Positions 27,359 through 36,522 are shown, counted from the stretch's first letter. The stretch is DNA of 64,000 bases from UBA3774 sp045600025 (GCA_045600025.1 JAZRXC010000037.1:5388-69387), one strand, 5' to 3'. A program made the numbers and translations. The notes: generated by a model not told the origin, from the sequence alone.

Positions 27359-27364
27359 TATAAT
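27359..27364 (+). promoter_or_regulatory. Perfect -10 box upstream of the Ntn-hydrolase lipoprotein
   Basis: TATAAT at 27359-27364 lies about 50 bases before the start at 27415 in a very AT-rich region. No convincing -35 is seen at the right spacing. Confidence 0.3.
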
Positions 27365-27414
27365 ACTATAAATATTATTTTTGTGTCTTTAGGAGTTTTG
27401 GGAGAGGATTGTAT

Positions 27415-28671
27415 ATGAAAAAATTTTTGGCACTATTATTATCACTTTGTATGCTGCTTCCGGCGGCCGGTTGTTCTGAGAATAAAATATCAAAATTTCA
27501 TCAACTTGATAAATATATATACGAGGTCGATGAATACACCGAACTTGATTATGACTACGCAGATGAATTTTTTGCCAAGACAAATGATAACTGGGACGGA
27601 GGATGCTCGGCAATTACAAAAATGATTGACGGTAGCCGCATCGTCGGAAGAAATATGGATTTATACATTTCTTTCAAGAGCGCATATATCGTGCGCACAA
27701 ATGCCGGCAAATACAAGACCATCGGTCTCGCATATTCACATAGAGATTTTTCACCCGACCCGGATGAAATTGCGGCAAATGGAATCTCTGACGATTTCTA
27801 CAAGCTCATTCCTTTCCTGTGCGATGACGTTCTTAATGACGCAGGCTTGCATGTTGAAATAAATATGCGGTATGGCGAATACTGGACTAACGGCGAAGAC
27901 AAGTTCGCATGCAAGGGCACGAACCCGGAGTCATCCGAACGTGTATACATGTATGAACTGCCGCGTTATATAGGCGAGAACTGTGCAACTGTTGAAGAGG
28001 CAAAAGAATATATTGCTTCATTAGATGTTTATTCACAGGATCATTATTGGAATTTTTGCTTCCTCGTGAGCGATTCGCAGGGACATTCAAGCCTGCTTGA
28101 GTTTTCTTCAAATGAAGTTATATGGATTGATGAAGAAGATATTGATAGCTTTGACTGGCTCAAACTATATGATACAAAAGCCCTTGGACAGACTAATTTC
28201 TATCTTAATAAGGATGCCTTTTATATTCAGGATATAAAAGGCGGTGAAGGAAGATTTATTGCGATGCAGGAAGATATCGATGATGTAAACAGCAGAAGCG
28301 ATATGTATGACTTGATGCGCAAGGTACAGTTCTCGAGTTTCTATCTCGATTACGATGTATGCAAAGAAAACTATTTTGACCCGAGAAGTGAAAACCTCGG
28401 CGGAGTCGGCTGGGCGAAGTATTTCGTTATTATGAATCCGGAATTTGAACCCGAAGCAAGGAAACTTATAAATCAAATGAATGCGGGAGTTTCGGACATG
28501 CCCCGTGAAGAAAAACAGAAACTGAACACTTACTGGGAATCAATATTCACGGAAGTTGTCGATGTGAACGCAAAGGAAATATTTGTCCGCATGTATGAGA
28601 ATGAGGAATCATTATATCTGTTATCCTTCGACGGAACCACAAAACTTAACAGTATTGATGATTGGAAATAA
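27415..28671 (+). CDS. Lipoprotein with choloylglycine hydrolase/C45-like Ntn-hydrolase domain
   Basis: This is a 418-residue lipoprotein: MKKFLALLLSLCMLLPAAGC gives a lipobox Cys at residue 20. After about 45 residues comes WDGGCSAITKMIDGSRIVGRNMDLY, which matches the start of mature Ntn hydrolases of the bile-salt hydrolase/acyl-CoA:6-APA transferase group (C-[ST]...GRN-D), placing the nucleophile at Cys 64. Later FCFLVSDSQGHSSLLEFS resembles the VADA-G....E block. Activity would require cleavage before Cys 64 to expose its amino group. It is expected to hydrolyse a linear amide such as a bile acid, penicillin or peptide conjugate at the outer face. The start at 27415 follows GGAGAGG. The next gene begins 20 bases downstream. 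Confidence 0.72.
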   Translation: MKKFLALLLSLCMLLPAAGCSENKISKFHQLDKYIYEVDEYTELDYDYADEFFAKTNDNWDGGCSAITKMIDGSRIVGRNMDLYISFKSAYIVRTNAGKYKTIGLAYSHRDFSPDPDEIAANGISDDFYKLIPFLCDDVLNDAGLHVEINMRYGEYWTNGEDKFACKGTNPESSERVYMYELPRYIGENCATVEEAKEYIASLDVYSQDHYWNFCFLVSDSQGHSSLLEFSSNEVIWIDEEDIDSFDWLKLYDTKALGQTNFYLNKDAFYIQDIKGGEGRFIAMQEDIDDVNSRSDMYDLMRKVQFSSFYLDYDVCKENYFDPRSENLGGVGWAKYFVIMNPEFEPEARKLINQMNAGVSDMPREEKQKLNTYWESIFTEVVDVNAKEIFVRMYENEESLYLLSFDGTTKLNSIDDWK

Positions 28672-28691
28672 AGAAGGCTGAAGGAGAACTT

Positions 28692-29078
28692 ATGAAAAAG
28701 ATACTATTAATTGTTCTTGCAGTTGTTGTAGTTATTGTCTGTGCCTTTTTAATCGGTCCCGGATTCAGAAAAGAATCTTCCGCATATATCAATAGTTTCA
28801 CGGTATCGGAAGATGGCTCTGAGATGACAATACAAGTTGCGGTCGGCAATTCTACCGGATTTATCAGAGATGTCACAGAGCATCAGCAGCAGGGCGGCAA
28901 GCTGTATCTTGATTGCTATTCTGCTTTCGGAGGATTTAACGGCTCAATCGGAGCGAGGTCAGAATTCACTATCAGCCTTGATCCTGAGACAGAGATAATA
29001 GCCCTCTACAGAAATGACAATGCCTATCAGGAGGTTCTGAAAAAAGATACCGACGGCGTATGGCAGATGGTTAAATAA
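28692..29078 (+). CDS. Small membrane-anchored protein, unknown
   Basis: This is a 128-residue protein with one N-terminal hydrophobic helix (MKKILLIVLAVVVVIVCAFLIGP) and a short extracytoplasmic beta-rich domain (INSFTVSEDGSEMTIQVAVGNSTGFIRDV). No lipobox Cys is well placed, so it is probably an anchored rather than a lipid-modified protein. The ATG at 28692 follows GAAGGAG; an in-frame ATG at 28662 overlaps the previous gene and lacks a binding site. It is co-transcribed with the Ntn-hydrolase lipoprotein. I do not recognise the family. Confidence 0.6.
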   Translation: MKKILLIVLAVVVVIVCAFLIGPGFRKESSAYINSFTVSEDGSEMTIQVAVGNSTGFIRDVTEHQQQGGKLYLDCYSAFGGFNGSIGARSEFTISLDPETEIIALYRNDNAYQEVLKKDTDGVWQMVK

Positions 29079-29088
29079 AGGAGTTTCA

Positions 29089-29679
29089 ATGATTTACGAT
29101 ATTACACAACCGCTTTTCGAATGCAAATGTTTCCCCGGCGATTCACGTCCTGAAAAATTTGAGATATGCAAGATAGAGAATGGTGATGCATATAATCTCA
29201 CATCATTTACGATGTGTGCGCACAACGGAACGCATGTGGATGCGCCGTACCATTTCTATCAAGACGGGAAAACCATAGATCAGGTAAGTCTTGACAGATT
29301 TGTCGGACTTGCCTATGTCGAAAAGCATGATGGTGATGTGACTGAGGCAGACGCTATAGATATACTTGAACGCGCCCGCGAGATTGATTCAGAGGCAGCT
29401 AAGAGAATCCTGCTTGGTGGAAAAGCAACAGTCACCCTCGAAGCAGCCAAGGTGTTTGCAGAAGCAGGGACGTATCTTCTGGGAAATGAATCGCAGACCG
29501 TCGGCCCTGAAGATTCCCCCAGAGAAGTGCACCTTGTATTGCTTGCGGCAGAGGTGGTGTTGCTTGAAGGCGTTAGACTTGAGAAGGTTCCGGACGGAGT
29601 ATATCTTCTGAATTGTGCGCCTATCAACCTGACCGGTGCGGACGGTGGTCCCTGCCGCGCGACACTGATAGAGAAGTAA
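29089..29679 (+). CDS. Cyclase-family (kynurenine formamidase-like) metal hydrolase
   Basis: This is a 196-residue PF04199 member. It starts MIYDITQPLFECKCFPGD and contains the metal motif H-N-G-T-H-V-D-A-P-x-H-F (residues 45-56), with His 45, His 49 and Asp 51 as likely ligands. LPDG-type YLLNCAPINLTGADGGPCRATLIE is typical of the family end. Members hydrolyse N-formylkynurenine, isatin or other amide and lactone substrates; which applies is unknown. It lies 10 bases after the small membrane protein and 13 before the acetyltransferase. Confidence 0.82.
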   Translation: MIYDITQPLFECKCFPGDSRPEKFEICKIENGDAYNLTSFTMCAHNGTHVDAPYHFYQDGKTIDQVSLDRFVGLAYVEKHDGDVTEADAIDILERAREIDSEAAKRILLGGKATVTLEAAKVFAEAGTYLLGNESQTVGPEDSPREVHLVLLAAEVVLLEGVRLEKVPDGVYLLNCAPINLTGADGGPCRATLIEK

Positions 29680-29692
29680 CGGAGGTACGCAT

Positions 29693-30160
29693 TTGATACG
29701 AGAGGCTGTAGCTTCAGATATACCGCAGATATCTAATCTGTTAAAACAGATATTGACGGTCCATGCAAAAGGCAGACCGGATATATTCAAAGCCGATACT
29801 CAGAAGTATACAGATGCTGAGTTATTTGATATTATATCCGATTCCATTCACCCGGTCTTTGTGTATGAAGATGAAGACGGTACAGTAGCGGGCTATGCAA
29901 TCTGTGAGTACCAGAATCGAATTGAGACGAATACGATTTATCCCGGTTCGTCAATCTATATAGATGACTTATGCGTCGATGAACCGAAGAGAGGACTCGG
30001 GATCGGGAAAAAGCTATACGAGTTTGTTCTTGAAAAAGCTCGCAATGAACACCTTGACAGTGTAACTTTAAATGCCTGGTGCTGTAACGAAGACGCAATA
30101 GCATTTTATAAAAAATGCGGAATGCAGCCGATGAAAATAACAATGGAAAAAAGAATATAA
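29693..30160 (+). CDS. GNAT-family N-acetyltransferase
   Basis: This is a 155-residue acetyltransferase. It starts at TTG, 7 bases after GGAGG, with MIREAVASDIPQISNLL as N-terminus. The acetyl-CoA motif A is IDDLCVDEPKRGLGIGKKLYEFVLEKA (R-G-x-G-x-G/K), followed by the motif B region LNAWCCNEDAIAFYKKCGMQPMKITME. The substrate amine is unknown. A GC-rich hairpin follows. Confidence 0.85.
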   Translation: MIREAVASDIPQISNLLKQILTVHAKGRPDIFKADTQKYTDAELFDIISDSIHPVFVYEDEDGTVAGYAICEYQNRIETNTIYPGSSIYIDDLCVDEPKRGLGIGKKLYEFVLEKARNEHLDSVTLNAWCCNEDAIAFYKKCGMQPMKITMEKRI

Positions 30161-30177
30161 GTAAGTCGCATATGCAA

Positions 30178-30210
30178 AAGGACCCGCCGAGTGGCGGGCC
30201 CTTATACTTA
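30178..30210. terminator. Hairpin between convergent acetyltransferase and CstA genes
   Basis: GGACCCGCC, loop GAGT, GGCGGGCCC (30180-30201) with one mismatch, A-rich before and TTAT-rich after. It is probably a shared terminator. Confidence 0.65.
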
Positions 30211-30225
30211 TTGGAAATTGCAATA

Positions 30226-31632
30226 TTACTTTTTACAAGCCTTTACTATATAGAACACAAAAAGCGCAACGGCAAATGCGATGCCGATGGGGTAGGCTAT
30301 ATGAGAGGAAAGCTTAAATCCTTCCGGTGCCATCAATATGTAGGTCATGCTGACAGCTGACATATAGGCAGCCGGCAGAGCGGTAACCAGAGATGCTGCT
30401 TTAAGCTTGTTGTTCTTTAACAAATATGCCGTAGCCACCCACAGAGCTATCATGGCAAGTGTCTGATTGCTCCAGGAGAAGTATCTCCACAGTACTCCGA
30501 AATCAAGCTGCGTAAGTACTAAGCCTATGCCGAGAAGGGGAAGCGATATAGCAAGTCGGTTTCTTATAGGCTGTTGATTCAGTCCGGACCATTCGGAGAT
30601 AATCATACGCGCACTTCGAAATGCGGTATCGCCTGATGATACGGGGCAGATAACCACACCGATTACCGCAAGAGCTCCGCCGACTACGCCAAGCAGTTCA
30701 AAAGAAATATCATATACCACTCCGGATTGACCGACGCTCGTAAGTGCCTGCGCGAGACCACCTGTGTTTTCATAGAATGCAACTCCGGCAGCAGCCCATA
30801 CGAGAGCTATAACTGCCTCACCTATCATCGCTCCGTAGAATACATTTCGCCCGTGCTTCTCTGAGGTTATGCATTTTGATATCAGTGGCGACTGCGTTGC
30901 ATGGAAACCGGATATTGCTCCGCAGGCTACTGTTACAAACATAAACGGCCAGACGGGGGTTCCGTCAGGATGAAGGTTCTGAAGCGTAAGCTCTGGGATT
31001 GTGTAATCGCCTGAGAAAAGCAGCACGCCTGCAATACCCGCTGCCATTATGATAAGAACTACTCCGAACACAGGATAGAGTTTACCGATTAATTTATCTA
31101 TCGGAAGAATTGTGGCAAGTGTGTAATAAATTCCTATTACTATAATCCAGAATGTAGGATTTAAAAAGTCCGGCGTAAGCTTTGCAAGAAGCGCAGCGGG
31201 GCTCGTAATAAATACGGTACCTACAAGAACCAAAAGGACTATCGAAAAAATACGCATGATATATTTAGCCCAGGTACCGAGATATATTCCGGAAAGCTCC
31301 GCAATTGACTGACCGCCATGTCTGCAGGAAATCATTCCGGTCATGTAGTCATGCACCGCACCGCCGAGTATTGATCCGAATACAATCCATAAGAATACTA
31401 CCGGACCGAACTGCGCTCCCATCAGAGCTCCGAAGATAGGACCTGTACCGGCAATATTCAGGAGCTGAATAAGAAATGCCTTTGGCGTTTTAAGAGGAAG
31501 GCAATCAACACCGTCATTTACTGAAATAGCCGGAGTTTCGCGGTCATCAGGACCGAATATTTTTTCGACAAAACGGCCATATACCAGCCAACCGATAATT
31601 AATACTGCAAATGAAGCCAGTAGTGATATCAT
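30226..31632 (-). CDS. cstA: CstA-family peptide/pyruvate transporter
   Basis: This is a 468-residue polytopic membrane protein with about 13 hydrophobic segments. The family blocks FGPDDRETPAISVNDGVDCLP, NIAGTGPIFGALMGAQFGPVVFLWI, GGAVHDYMTGMIS and GFHATQSPLISKC identify the carbon starvation protein A family. It is shorter than E. coli CstA (about 700 residues) and matches the compact Firmicute form. Members are reported to import peptides or pyruvate. It is a single gene preceded on its strand by a GGAGATAT site; nothing shows a carbon-control operator. Confidence 0.85.
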   Translation of the reverse strand: MISLLASFAVLIIGWLVYGRFVEKIFGPDDRETPAISVNDGVDCLPLKTPKAFLIQLLNIAGTGPIFGALMGAQFGPVVFLWIVFGSILGGAVHDYMTGMISCRHGGQSIAELSGIYLGTWAKYIMRIFSIVLLVLVGTVFITSPAALLAKLTPDFLNPTFWIIVIGIYYTLATILPIDKLIGKLYPVFGVVLIIMAAGIAGVLLFSGDYTIPELTLQNLHPDGTPVWPFMFVTVACGAISGFHATQSPLISKCITSEKHGRNVFYGAMIGEAVIALVWAAAGVAFYENTGGLAQALTSVGQSGVVYDISFELLGVVGGALAVIGVVICPVSSGDTAFRSARMIISEWSGLNQQPIRNRLAISLPLLGIGLVLTQLDFGVLWRYFSWSNQTLAMIALWVATAYLLKNNKLKAASLVTALPAAYMSAVSMTYILMAPEGFKLSSHIAYPIGIAFAVALFVFYIVKACKK

Positions 31633-31720
31633 AATATCTCCTTAGATAAACAGTAACATTTGCAAATAATTATATCACTTTTCCTGTTTATTGGACAGTT
31701 GATTTATTATTCTTATTTTG

Positions 31721-31748
31721 TTGACCGATGGTCAGTACATATTATATA
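31721..31748 (+). promoter_or_regulatory. Promoter with overlapping dyad before the HAD gene
   Basis: TTGACC (31721-31726), a 16-base spacer and TATATA (31743-31748) form a promoter. The -35 is part of a perfect dyad TGACC-GAT-GGTCA (31722-31734), a possible operator. Confidence 0.45.
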
Positions 31749-31766
31749 GTTATTAATGAGGTGCAT

Positions 31767-32324
31767 ATGAAGAAACTGGTTATTTTAGTCGATATGGACG
31801 GCACAATTGAAGACTTGCTTACGGTTTGGCTCGATAGAGTAAATAAGAAATACGGCTACGATGTTAAGCCAAGCGATCTTACAAGCTGGGACATAGATGA
31901 AGCTTATCCCGGACTGTCCATGGATCAGATAAAAGACATATTGAATGACGGCTCTGTCTGGGGCGAGGTCAAGCCCATTCCGTATGCAGCGGAAGTATTG
32001 CAGGAGTTCATTGCTGACGGCCATGAAGTCTATATTGTCTCGGCATCTAATCACGAGACCCTGCCAGAGAAGATGCACGACCTGCTTTTCAGATATTTCC
32101 CGTTTCTTTCCTGGGACAACGTTATCATCACAACGCACAAACAGCTTATCAAAGCCGACGTACTGATTGATGACGGCATACATAATCTGATAGGCGGATC
32201 CTACGCGAAGGTTTTGTATGACACAACCTACAATCGTAATATAGATGATGAAGCCAATGGTTTTATACGAGTGCACAACTGGCACGAGGTAAAAGAAGTC
32301 ATCGATAAGATGGCGGAGAAATAA
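31767..32324 (+). CDS. HAD hydrolase, 5'(3')-deoxyribonucleotidase type (NT5C)
   Basis: This is a 185-residue HAD phosphatase. The nucleophile motif DMDGT has Asp 9 and Asp 11, motif II is IVSASNHE, and motif III/IV is VLIDDGIHNLIGG. The arrangement and LTSWDIDEAYPGLS fit the NT5C deoxyribonucleotidase family (PF06941). The start MKKLVILVDMDG at 31767 follows GAGGTG; upstream in-frame codons cover the promoter. It probably dephosphorylates nucleotides or a similar small phosphate. Confidence 0.8.
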   Translation: MKKLVILVDMDGTIEDLLTVWLDRVNKKYGYDVKPSDLTSWDIDEAYPGLSMDQIKDILNDGSVWGEVKPIPYAAEVLQEFIADGHEVYIVSASNHETLPEKMHDLLFRYFPFLSWDNVIITTHKQLIKADVLIDDGIHNLIGGSYAKVLYDTTYNRNIDDEANGFIRVHNWHEVKEVIDKMAEK

Positions 32325-32327
32325 AAG

Positions 32328-32358
32328 AAAGGATGTCCAAGCAGACATCCTTTTTATT
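32328..32358 (+). terminator. Intrinsic terminator after the HAD gene
   Basis: AAAGGATGTC (32328-32337), a 6-base loop, GACATCCTTT (32344-32353) then TTATTTATTT. The A run before the stem lets it act on the convergent AraC gene as well. Confidence 0.85.
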
Positions 32359-33233
32359 TATTTGGATTTATTCTTTCCTTTATTTTGAAGAGTGTACCGC
32401 TCCCGAAGCTCGGATGGAGATAGACCTGTTCGGCTGACAAAGAGGTTGCAGAAATGGTAAGTGTTATCATATCCGACATGTTCAGCTATGTCTTTGATTG
32501 AATAGTTTGTTGATACGAGCTCCCATTGTGCCTGCCTGATACGCTTATCAATTAAGTAGTTAATCGGAGAAACGTGGAAGGTTTCACTCATGATGTGACT
32601 CAACCTGCTTGAGCTGATATGGAACTCTTTTGCAAGTGACGTCATGGACAGAGGCTCATTATAGTGGTGATCAATATATTGCAGAACTTCCGTTGCCAAT
32701 GAACGAACAGCCTTGAACTCCTCAATGGAAGAGTTGTGCGAAAGCTGAAAACATAAGGTAAGAAGAGCATTTGCAAGAAAATTGCAAACGCTGTTATAGC
32801 CGGGCTCGGCAGCTTGCCTTTGCTTTAATATCTCTTGATAGATAGCAAGAAAATGAGGACCGCGCTCACCTGTCGTATAAACAGGTGTAGCTCCTGCGGG
32901 TAATACATGATTGGCGGGCAGCCCTTTTATCTGAAAACCTCTGACTGCACAAGACCATACATCAAGAGGTTCGTGATAATCGGATTCAAGAGAATGCACA
33001 ACATTACTGTTAAATATTACGATATCTCCCTTGCTGACGTGATAAGGATAATTATCAACTGTGTATATTCCTTTTCCGCCGTCAACATATAATAGCTCAG
33101 CTTGATCCGGGTGCGAATGAGAGGGGAGAGTCCAGCTTGCCTGTCCGTATGAATGCACGATTTTCATGACCTGCGCAGTTTCATTATCAAGAAAAATTGA
33201 TTCCTCATTTTGTTCAAAAGGTAAGAATTCCAT
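32358..33233 (-). CDS. AraC-family transcriptional regulator
   Basis: This is a 291-residue regulator with an N-terminal cupin-like sensor (SHPDQAELLYVDGGKGIYTVDNYPYHVSKGDIVIFNSNVVHS) and two C-terminal helix-turn-helix motifs (MTSLAKEFHISSSRLSHIMSE and IKDIAEHVGYDNTYHFCNLFVSRTGLSPSELR). It is divergent from the isomerase-GntP operon, whose promoter has a good -10 but a poor -35, fitting an activator. The effector is probably a sugar or sugar acid transported by GntP. Confidence 0.88.
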   Translation of the reverse strand: MEFLPFEQNEESIFLDNETAQVMKIVHSYGQASWTLPSHSHPDQAELLYVDGGKGIYTVDNYPYHVSKGDIVIFNSNVVHSLESDYHEPLDVWSCAVRGFQIKGLPANHVLPAGATPVYTTGERGPHFLAIYQEILKQRQAAEPGYNSVCNFLANALLTLCFQLSHNSSIEEFKAVRSLATEVLQYIDHHYNEPLSMTSLAKEFHISSSRLSHIMSETFHVSPINYLIDKRIRQAQWELVSTNYSIKDIAEHVGYDNTYHFCNLFVSRTGLSPSELRERYTLQNKGKNKSK

Positions 33234-33435
33234 AGATACTCCTTTTCCTATGCATAATGATTATACAACGTAATGCAAGCAAATTAAATTAATTATTTTA
33301 ACCATGTAGCAGAAAACTGTATTTATATAACAAAAGATACTGATATAAGCAAGTTTGTCACAAAAAAAGATAGCACGATTCTTTAATCACTATGACAAAA
33401 TGACCTCTTTTGCTACGAAAAACAAATGATTATCA

Positions 33436-33441
33436 TATAAT
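33436..33441 (+). promoter_or_regulatory. Probable activator-dependent promoter of the isomerase-GntP operon
   Basis: TATAAT at 33436-33441 has no good -35 at 17 bases. GCTACGAAA occurs twice as a direct repeat, at 33412-33420 (just upstream of the -10) and 33472-33480. The first is well placed for an AraC-type activator. Confidence 0.4.
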
Positions 33442-33488
33442 CATCAAACTGCATAAGTGGCTTTTGATAAGGCTACGAAAGGAAGAAA

Positions 33489-34337
33489 ATGGCCAAGTAT
33501 TCATTAGTGCATTTAACAAGTTCGCTAACCCCTCCGACAGAATTAATAAAAATTGCAGCATATGCAGGATTTGATTGCGTAAGCCTGCGAGGAATTCCGA
33601 CACGGACATCGGTCAAGGTGGATTCTGTAAAAGAATCCGTGACTGGTAATAAGCCTTTTGCCCTGGCCGATGATCCGGAATTACTTCGTGAAACCAAGCG
33701 CACGGCCGAAGGGGAAGGCGTAATTATAAATGACGTTGAAAATGCACGAATATTTGAAGGCGTAGACGTTAAAAATTATGAGCGGGATCTTGCCGCGATG
33801 AAAGAACTCGGAGTAAATCACGTACTCACCAATATTTGGACTCCGGATAAGGCCTTTTATACTGAAAAATTCGCTGAACTATGCGAACTCGCACAGCCGT
33901 ATGACATAGATATAAATCTTGAGATAGTAACCTGGTCGGCAGTTCCCGGAATTAAGGAAGCAGCGGAGCTTCTTTACAAGACAAATTGCAAGAACCAGGG
34001 GATAGTTGTAGATACGATTCATTTCTATCGTTCCGGTAATGTGCCCGAAGATCTTAACGGCCTGCCCGACGCATGGTTTCGCTACATTCACATGTGTGAT
34101 GCACAGGCCGAAATACCGAAAGGTGACGAACTCATACGTACGGGACTTGAAGAAAGACTGGTACCTGGAACAGGCGCCATAGATATAAAGGGCATTGTTA
34201 ATCGCTTGCCATCTTCGGTAGTCCGCGGTATTGAGATTCCCAACAAAGTTCAGATTCAAGAAATGGGATTACAGAAATTTGTTACAGACGCATTGATGGT
34301 TACAAAGAAATATCTTGAAGGAGGAGAGAAAAAATGA
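33489..34337 (+). CDS. Sugar phosphate isomerase/epimerase, xylose isomerase-like TIM barrel
   Basis: This is a 282-residue AP endonuclease 2/xylose isomerase-like barrel (PF01261). Likely metal ligands are Glu in NLEIVTWS, Asp and His in VVDTIHFYRSG, His in RYIHMCDA and Glu in RGIEIPN. It is a paralog of the next gene, sharing SLV-LT, ENA, HVL-NIW, KAF and VDT-HF-RS blocks. Two such enzymes side by side suggest successive isomerisations or alternative substrates. It overlaps the next gene by 4 bases. Confidence 0.82.
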   Translation: MAKYSLVHLTSSLTPPTELIKIAAYAGFDCVSLRGIPTRTSVKVDSVKESVTGNKPFALADDPELLRETKRTAEGEGVIINDVENARIFEGVDVKNYERDLAAMKELGVNHVLTNIWTPDKAFYTEKFAELCELAQPYDIDINLEIVTWSAVPGIKEAAELLYKTNCKNQGIVVDTIHFYRSGNVPEDLNGLPDAWFRYIHMCDAQAEIPKGDELIRTGLEERLVPGTGAIDIKGIVNRLPSSVVRGIEIPNKVQIQEMGLQKFVTDALMVTKKYLEGGEKK

Positions 34338-35161
34338 ACCCCAGATATTCACTGGTATATCTAACTACCGGAAGCACTTCGCCGGCAGAGATGATAGACA
34401 TAGCGGCAGCTGCCGGATATGACTGCATTGATGCCAGAACGATTCCGATGGGTTTACCTGGAGAAAAAACCTTCGACATTTCAACTGACAGAAGACTTTT
34501 TCTCGACACGAAACACGCAATAGAGCGTAGCGGTATTACATTTGAATCCATCGAGAATGCAACCGTAAATGACGGCAAGGACGTAAGCCGCTATGCACCG
34601 TTCCTTGAAGCTGCAGCTGAGCTTGGAGTAAAACACGTATTATCAAATATTTGGTCGAAAGACAAGGCATTTGCCTGCGACCAGTTTGCGAAGTTGTGTG
34701 AGATAGCCGCAGGGTACGGACAGAATATTGATTTGGAATTTGTTACCTGGGCACAGGTTACAGATATTAAGGAAGCACAGGAATTGCTTCAGAATGCAGG
34801 ATGTAAAAATGCAAGCATTATTGTTGATACATTGCATTTCCACAGATCCAGAATCCCTTGGGAGGATCTTGCGAACATGCCGGATGAATTGGCATATTGC
34901 CTGCATATTTGCGATGCGCCTGAAGGATATCCTGAAGATCCCGAAGCGCTTGCACATACTGCCAGAGAGGGCAGATTATATCCCGGAGAGGGTGTCGTGG
35001 ATATAGCTCGTATGGCAGCCATGAAAGATTGGTCAGTGTACGGTATCGAAATACCCAACACAGGCTATTGGGATCAGAAGGGTTACCGTAAGCACGCGGA
35101 AGATGCATTACGCAAGACAAAGGCTTACCTTGAAGAAAAAGAAAAGGAGACAAAAAGATGA
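34334..35161 (+). CDS. Sugar phosphate isomerase/epimerase, second TIM-barrel paralog
   Basis: This is a 275-residue TIM-barrel isomerase. Metal-ligand positions are Glu in DLEFVTWAQ, Asp and His in IVDTLHFHRSR, His in LHICDAPEG and Glu in YGIEIPN. Its ATG overlaps the previous stop by 4 bases and its own stop overlaps the GntP start by 4, so all three are translationally coupled. The reaction is inferred only: isomerisation of a hydroxypyruvate- or tetrulose-like compound. Confidence 0.82.
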   Translation: MNPRYSLVYLTTGSTSPAEMIDIAAAAGYDCIDARTIPMGLPGEKTFDISTDRRLFLDTKHAIERSGITFESIENATVNDGKDVSRYAPFLEAAAELGVKHVLSNIWSKDKAFACDQFAKLCEIAAGYGQNIDLEFVTWAQVTDIKEAQELLQNAGCKNASIIVDTLHFHRSRIPWEDLANMPDELAYCLHICDAPEGYPEDPEALAHTAREGRLYPGEGVVDIARMAAMKDWSVYGIEIPNTGYWDQKGYRKHAEDALRKTKAYLEEKEKETKR

Positions 35162-36522
35162 GTAGTGGTTTGTTGCTTTTGAATCTGGCAATATCAATTG
35201 CCATCATTCTAGTCTGCATCATGGTATTTAAACTCAACGCAGTTGTAGGTCTTGTTATTGCAAGCTTATACATGGGCGTTTCATGCGGACTTGGGTGGAT
35301 GGAAACGGTAAATTATATTGGCAGTGGCTTCGGCAGCACTATGACGAGTATGGGCGTTTCTATCATATTCGGCGTTATCATAGGCGAGCTGCTTAGTAAG
35401 TCAGGTGGAGCCAATGTAATAGCTAATACAATGATTAAGGTCTTCCCTGAAGACAAGTCACTGTATGCTGTAGCAATTACCGCATTTATTCTGTCTATAC
35501 CCGTATTCTTTGATATTACTTTCATCATCCTCATTCCTATCGGACTTCAGATATCAAAGAAAATCAATAAAAATATCGCTTATATCGTAGGTGATATTTC
35601 AATCGGCGGATGTATCGCACACGTACTTGTTCCGCCTACACCTAACCCTCTTGCCGCCCCCGGCATCTTCGGTTATGACCTCGGAATTCAGTTGATCGGC
35701 GGCATTATCATAGGTCTTGTTGCTATGATAATCGTTATGAAGATATATCACCTGATTCTCGACAAGGGATTCTTCAAAGATTCTGATATTGATCATTCTG
35801 CACAGATTGAGATCCAGGATACTACTAATGAGAACGCTCCGTCATTCTGGGCAGCTATGCTTCCCATCATACTTCCGCTTGTTTGCATCCTCCTCGGAAC
35901 CTTCGGAAATATGTTCTTTGACGAGCCGCCTATGATACTCACATTGCTCGGAAGCCGTCTTCCCGCATTACTTATTGGTGTTCTTGCAGCATATGTGGTA
36001 TGCTATAAGGCAATCGGCAGAAAAGCTCTTGACGCTGTTGGAAATAATGCCCTTAAGGCCAGTGGTATTGCTGCATTCGTTACTGCTGCAGGCGGCGCTT
36101 TCGGTTCTGTTATCGGAGCTACCAACATCGGACAGACACTTGTTGATTCGCTTGGCATATCCGGAACTTCAGGCGGAATCGCTCTGATGGTTGTAGGATT
36201 TGTTATTGCATTCATATTCAAGGTTGCTCAAGGTTCAGGAACTGTTGCGGGAATTACCACAATGCAGATTATGGCATCATTTGCCGGCGGACTCAGCATT
36301 CATCCTTTCTTCCTCGCTGTTGCATGTCTCAGCGGTGGAATGGGTCCCGGACATCTGAACGACTCTGCTTTCTGGGTAACTGCTAACCTTTCAGGACTTA
36401 AAGTAAGCGGCGGTCTTAAGACTTACACTACCAGCCAGATGATTTGCTCATTAGTTATTTTCGCAATTGCAATCATCCTTGCACTGGTTCTTCCGATTCC
36501 CGCGACCTGGGGTTTGGTCTAA
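35158..36522 (+). CDS. GntP-family sugar-acid:proton symporter
   Basis: This is a 454-residue membrane protein with about 12-14 transmembrane segments. GFGSTMTSMGVSIIFGVIIGELLSKSGGA, SIPVFFDITFIILIPI, HVLVPPTPNPLAAPGIFGYDLG and LSGGMGPGHLNDSAFWV are GntP signatures. The family imports gluconate, glycerate and related aldonates. Its position after two isomerases and before an RpiB-like isomerase indicates that the operon's substrate is such an acid. Confidence 0.9.
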   Translation: MSSGLLLLNLAISIAIILVCIMVFKLNAVVGLVIASLYMGVSCGLGWMETVNYIGSGFGSTMTSMGVSIIFGVIIGELLSKSGGANVIANTMIKVFPEDKSLYAVAITAFILSIPVFFDITFIILIPIGLQISKKINKNIAYIVGDISIGGCIAHVLVPPTPNPLAAPGIFGYDLGIQLIGGIIIGLVAMIIVMKIYHLILDKGFFKDSDIDHSAQIEIQDTTNENAPSFWAAMLPIILPLVCILLGTFGNMFFDEPPMILTLLGSRLPALLIGVLAAYVVCYKAIGRKALDAVGNNALKASGIAAFVTAAGGAFGSVIGATNIGQTLVDSLGISGTSGGIALMVVGFVIAFIFKVAQGSGTVAGITTMQIMASFAGGLSIHPFFLAVACLSGGMGPGHLNDSAFWVTANLSGLKVSGGLKTYTTSQMICSLVIFAIAIILALVLPIPATWGLV

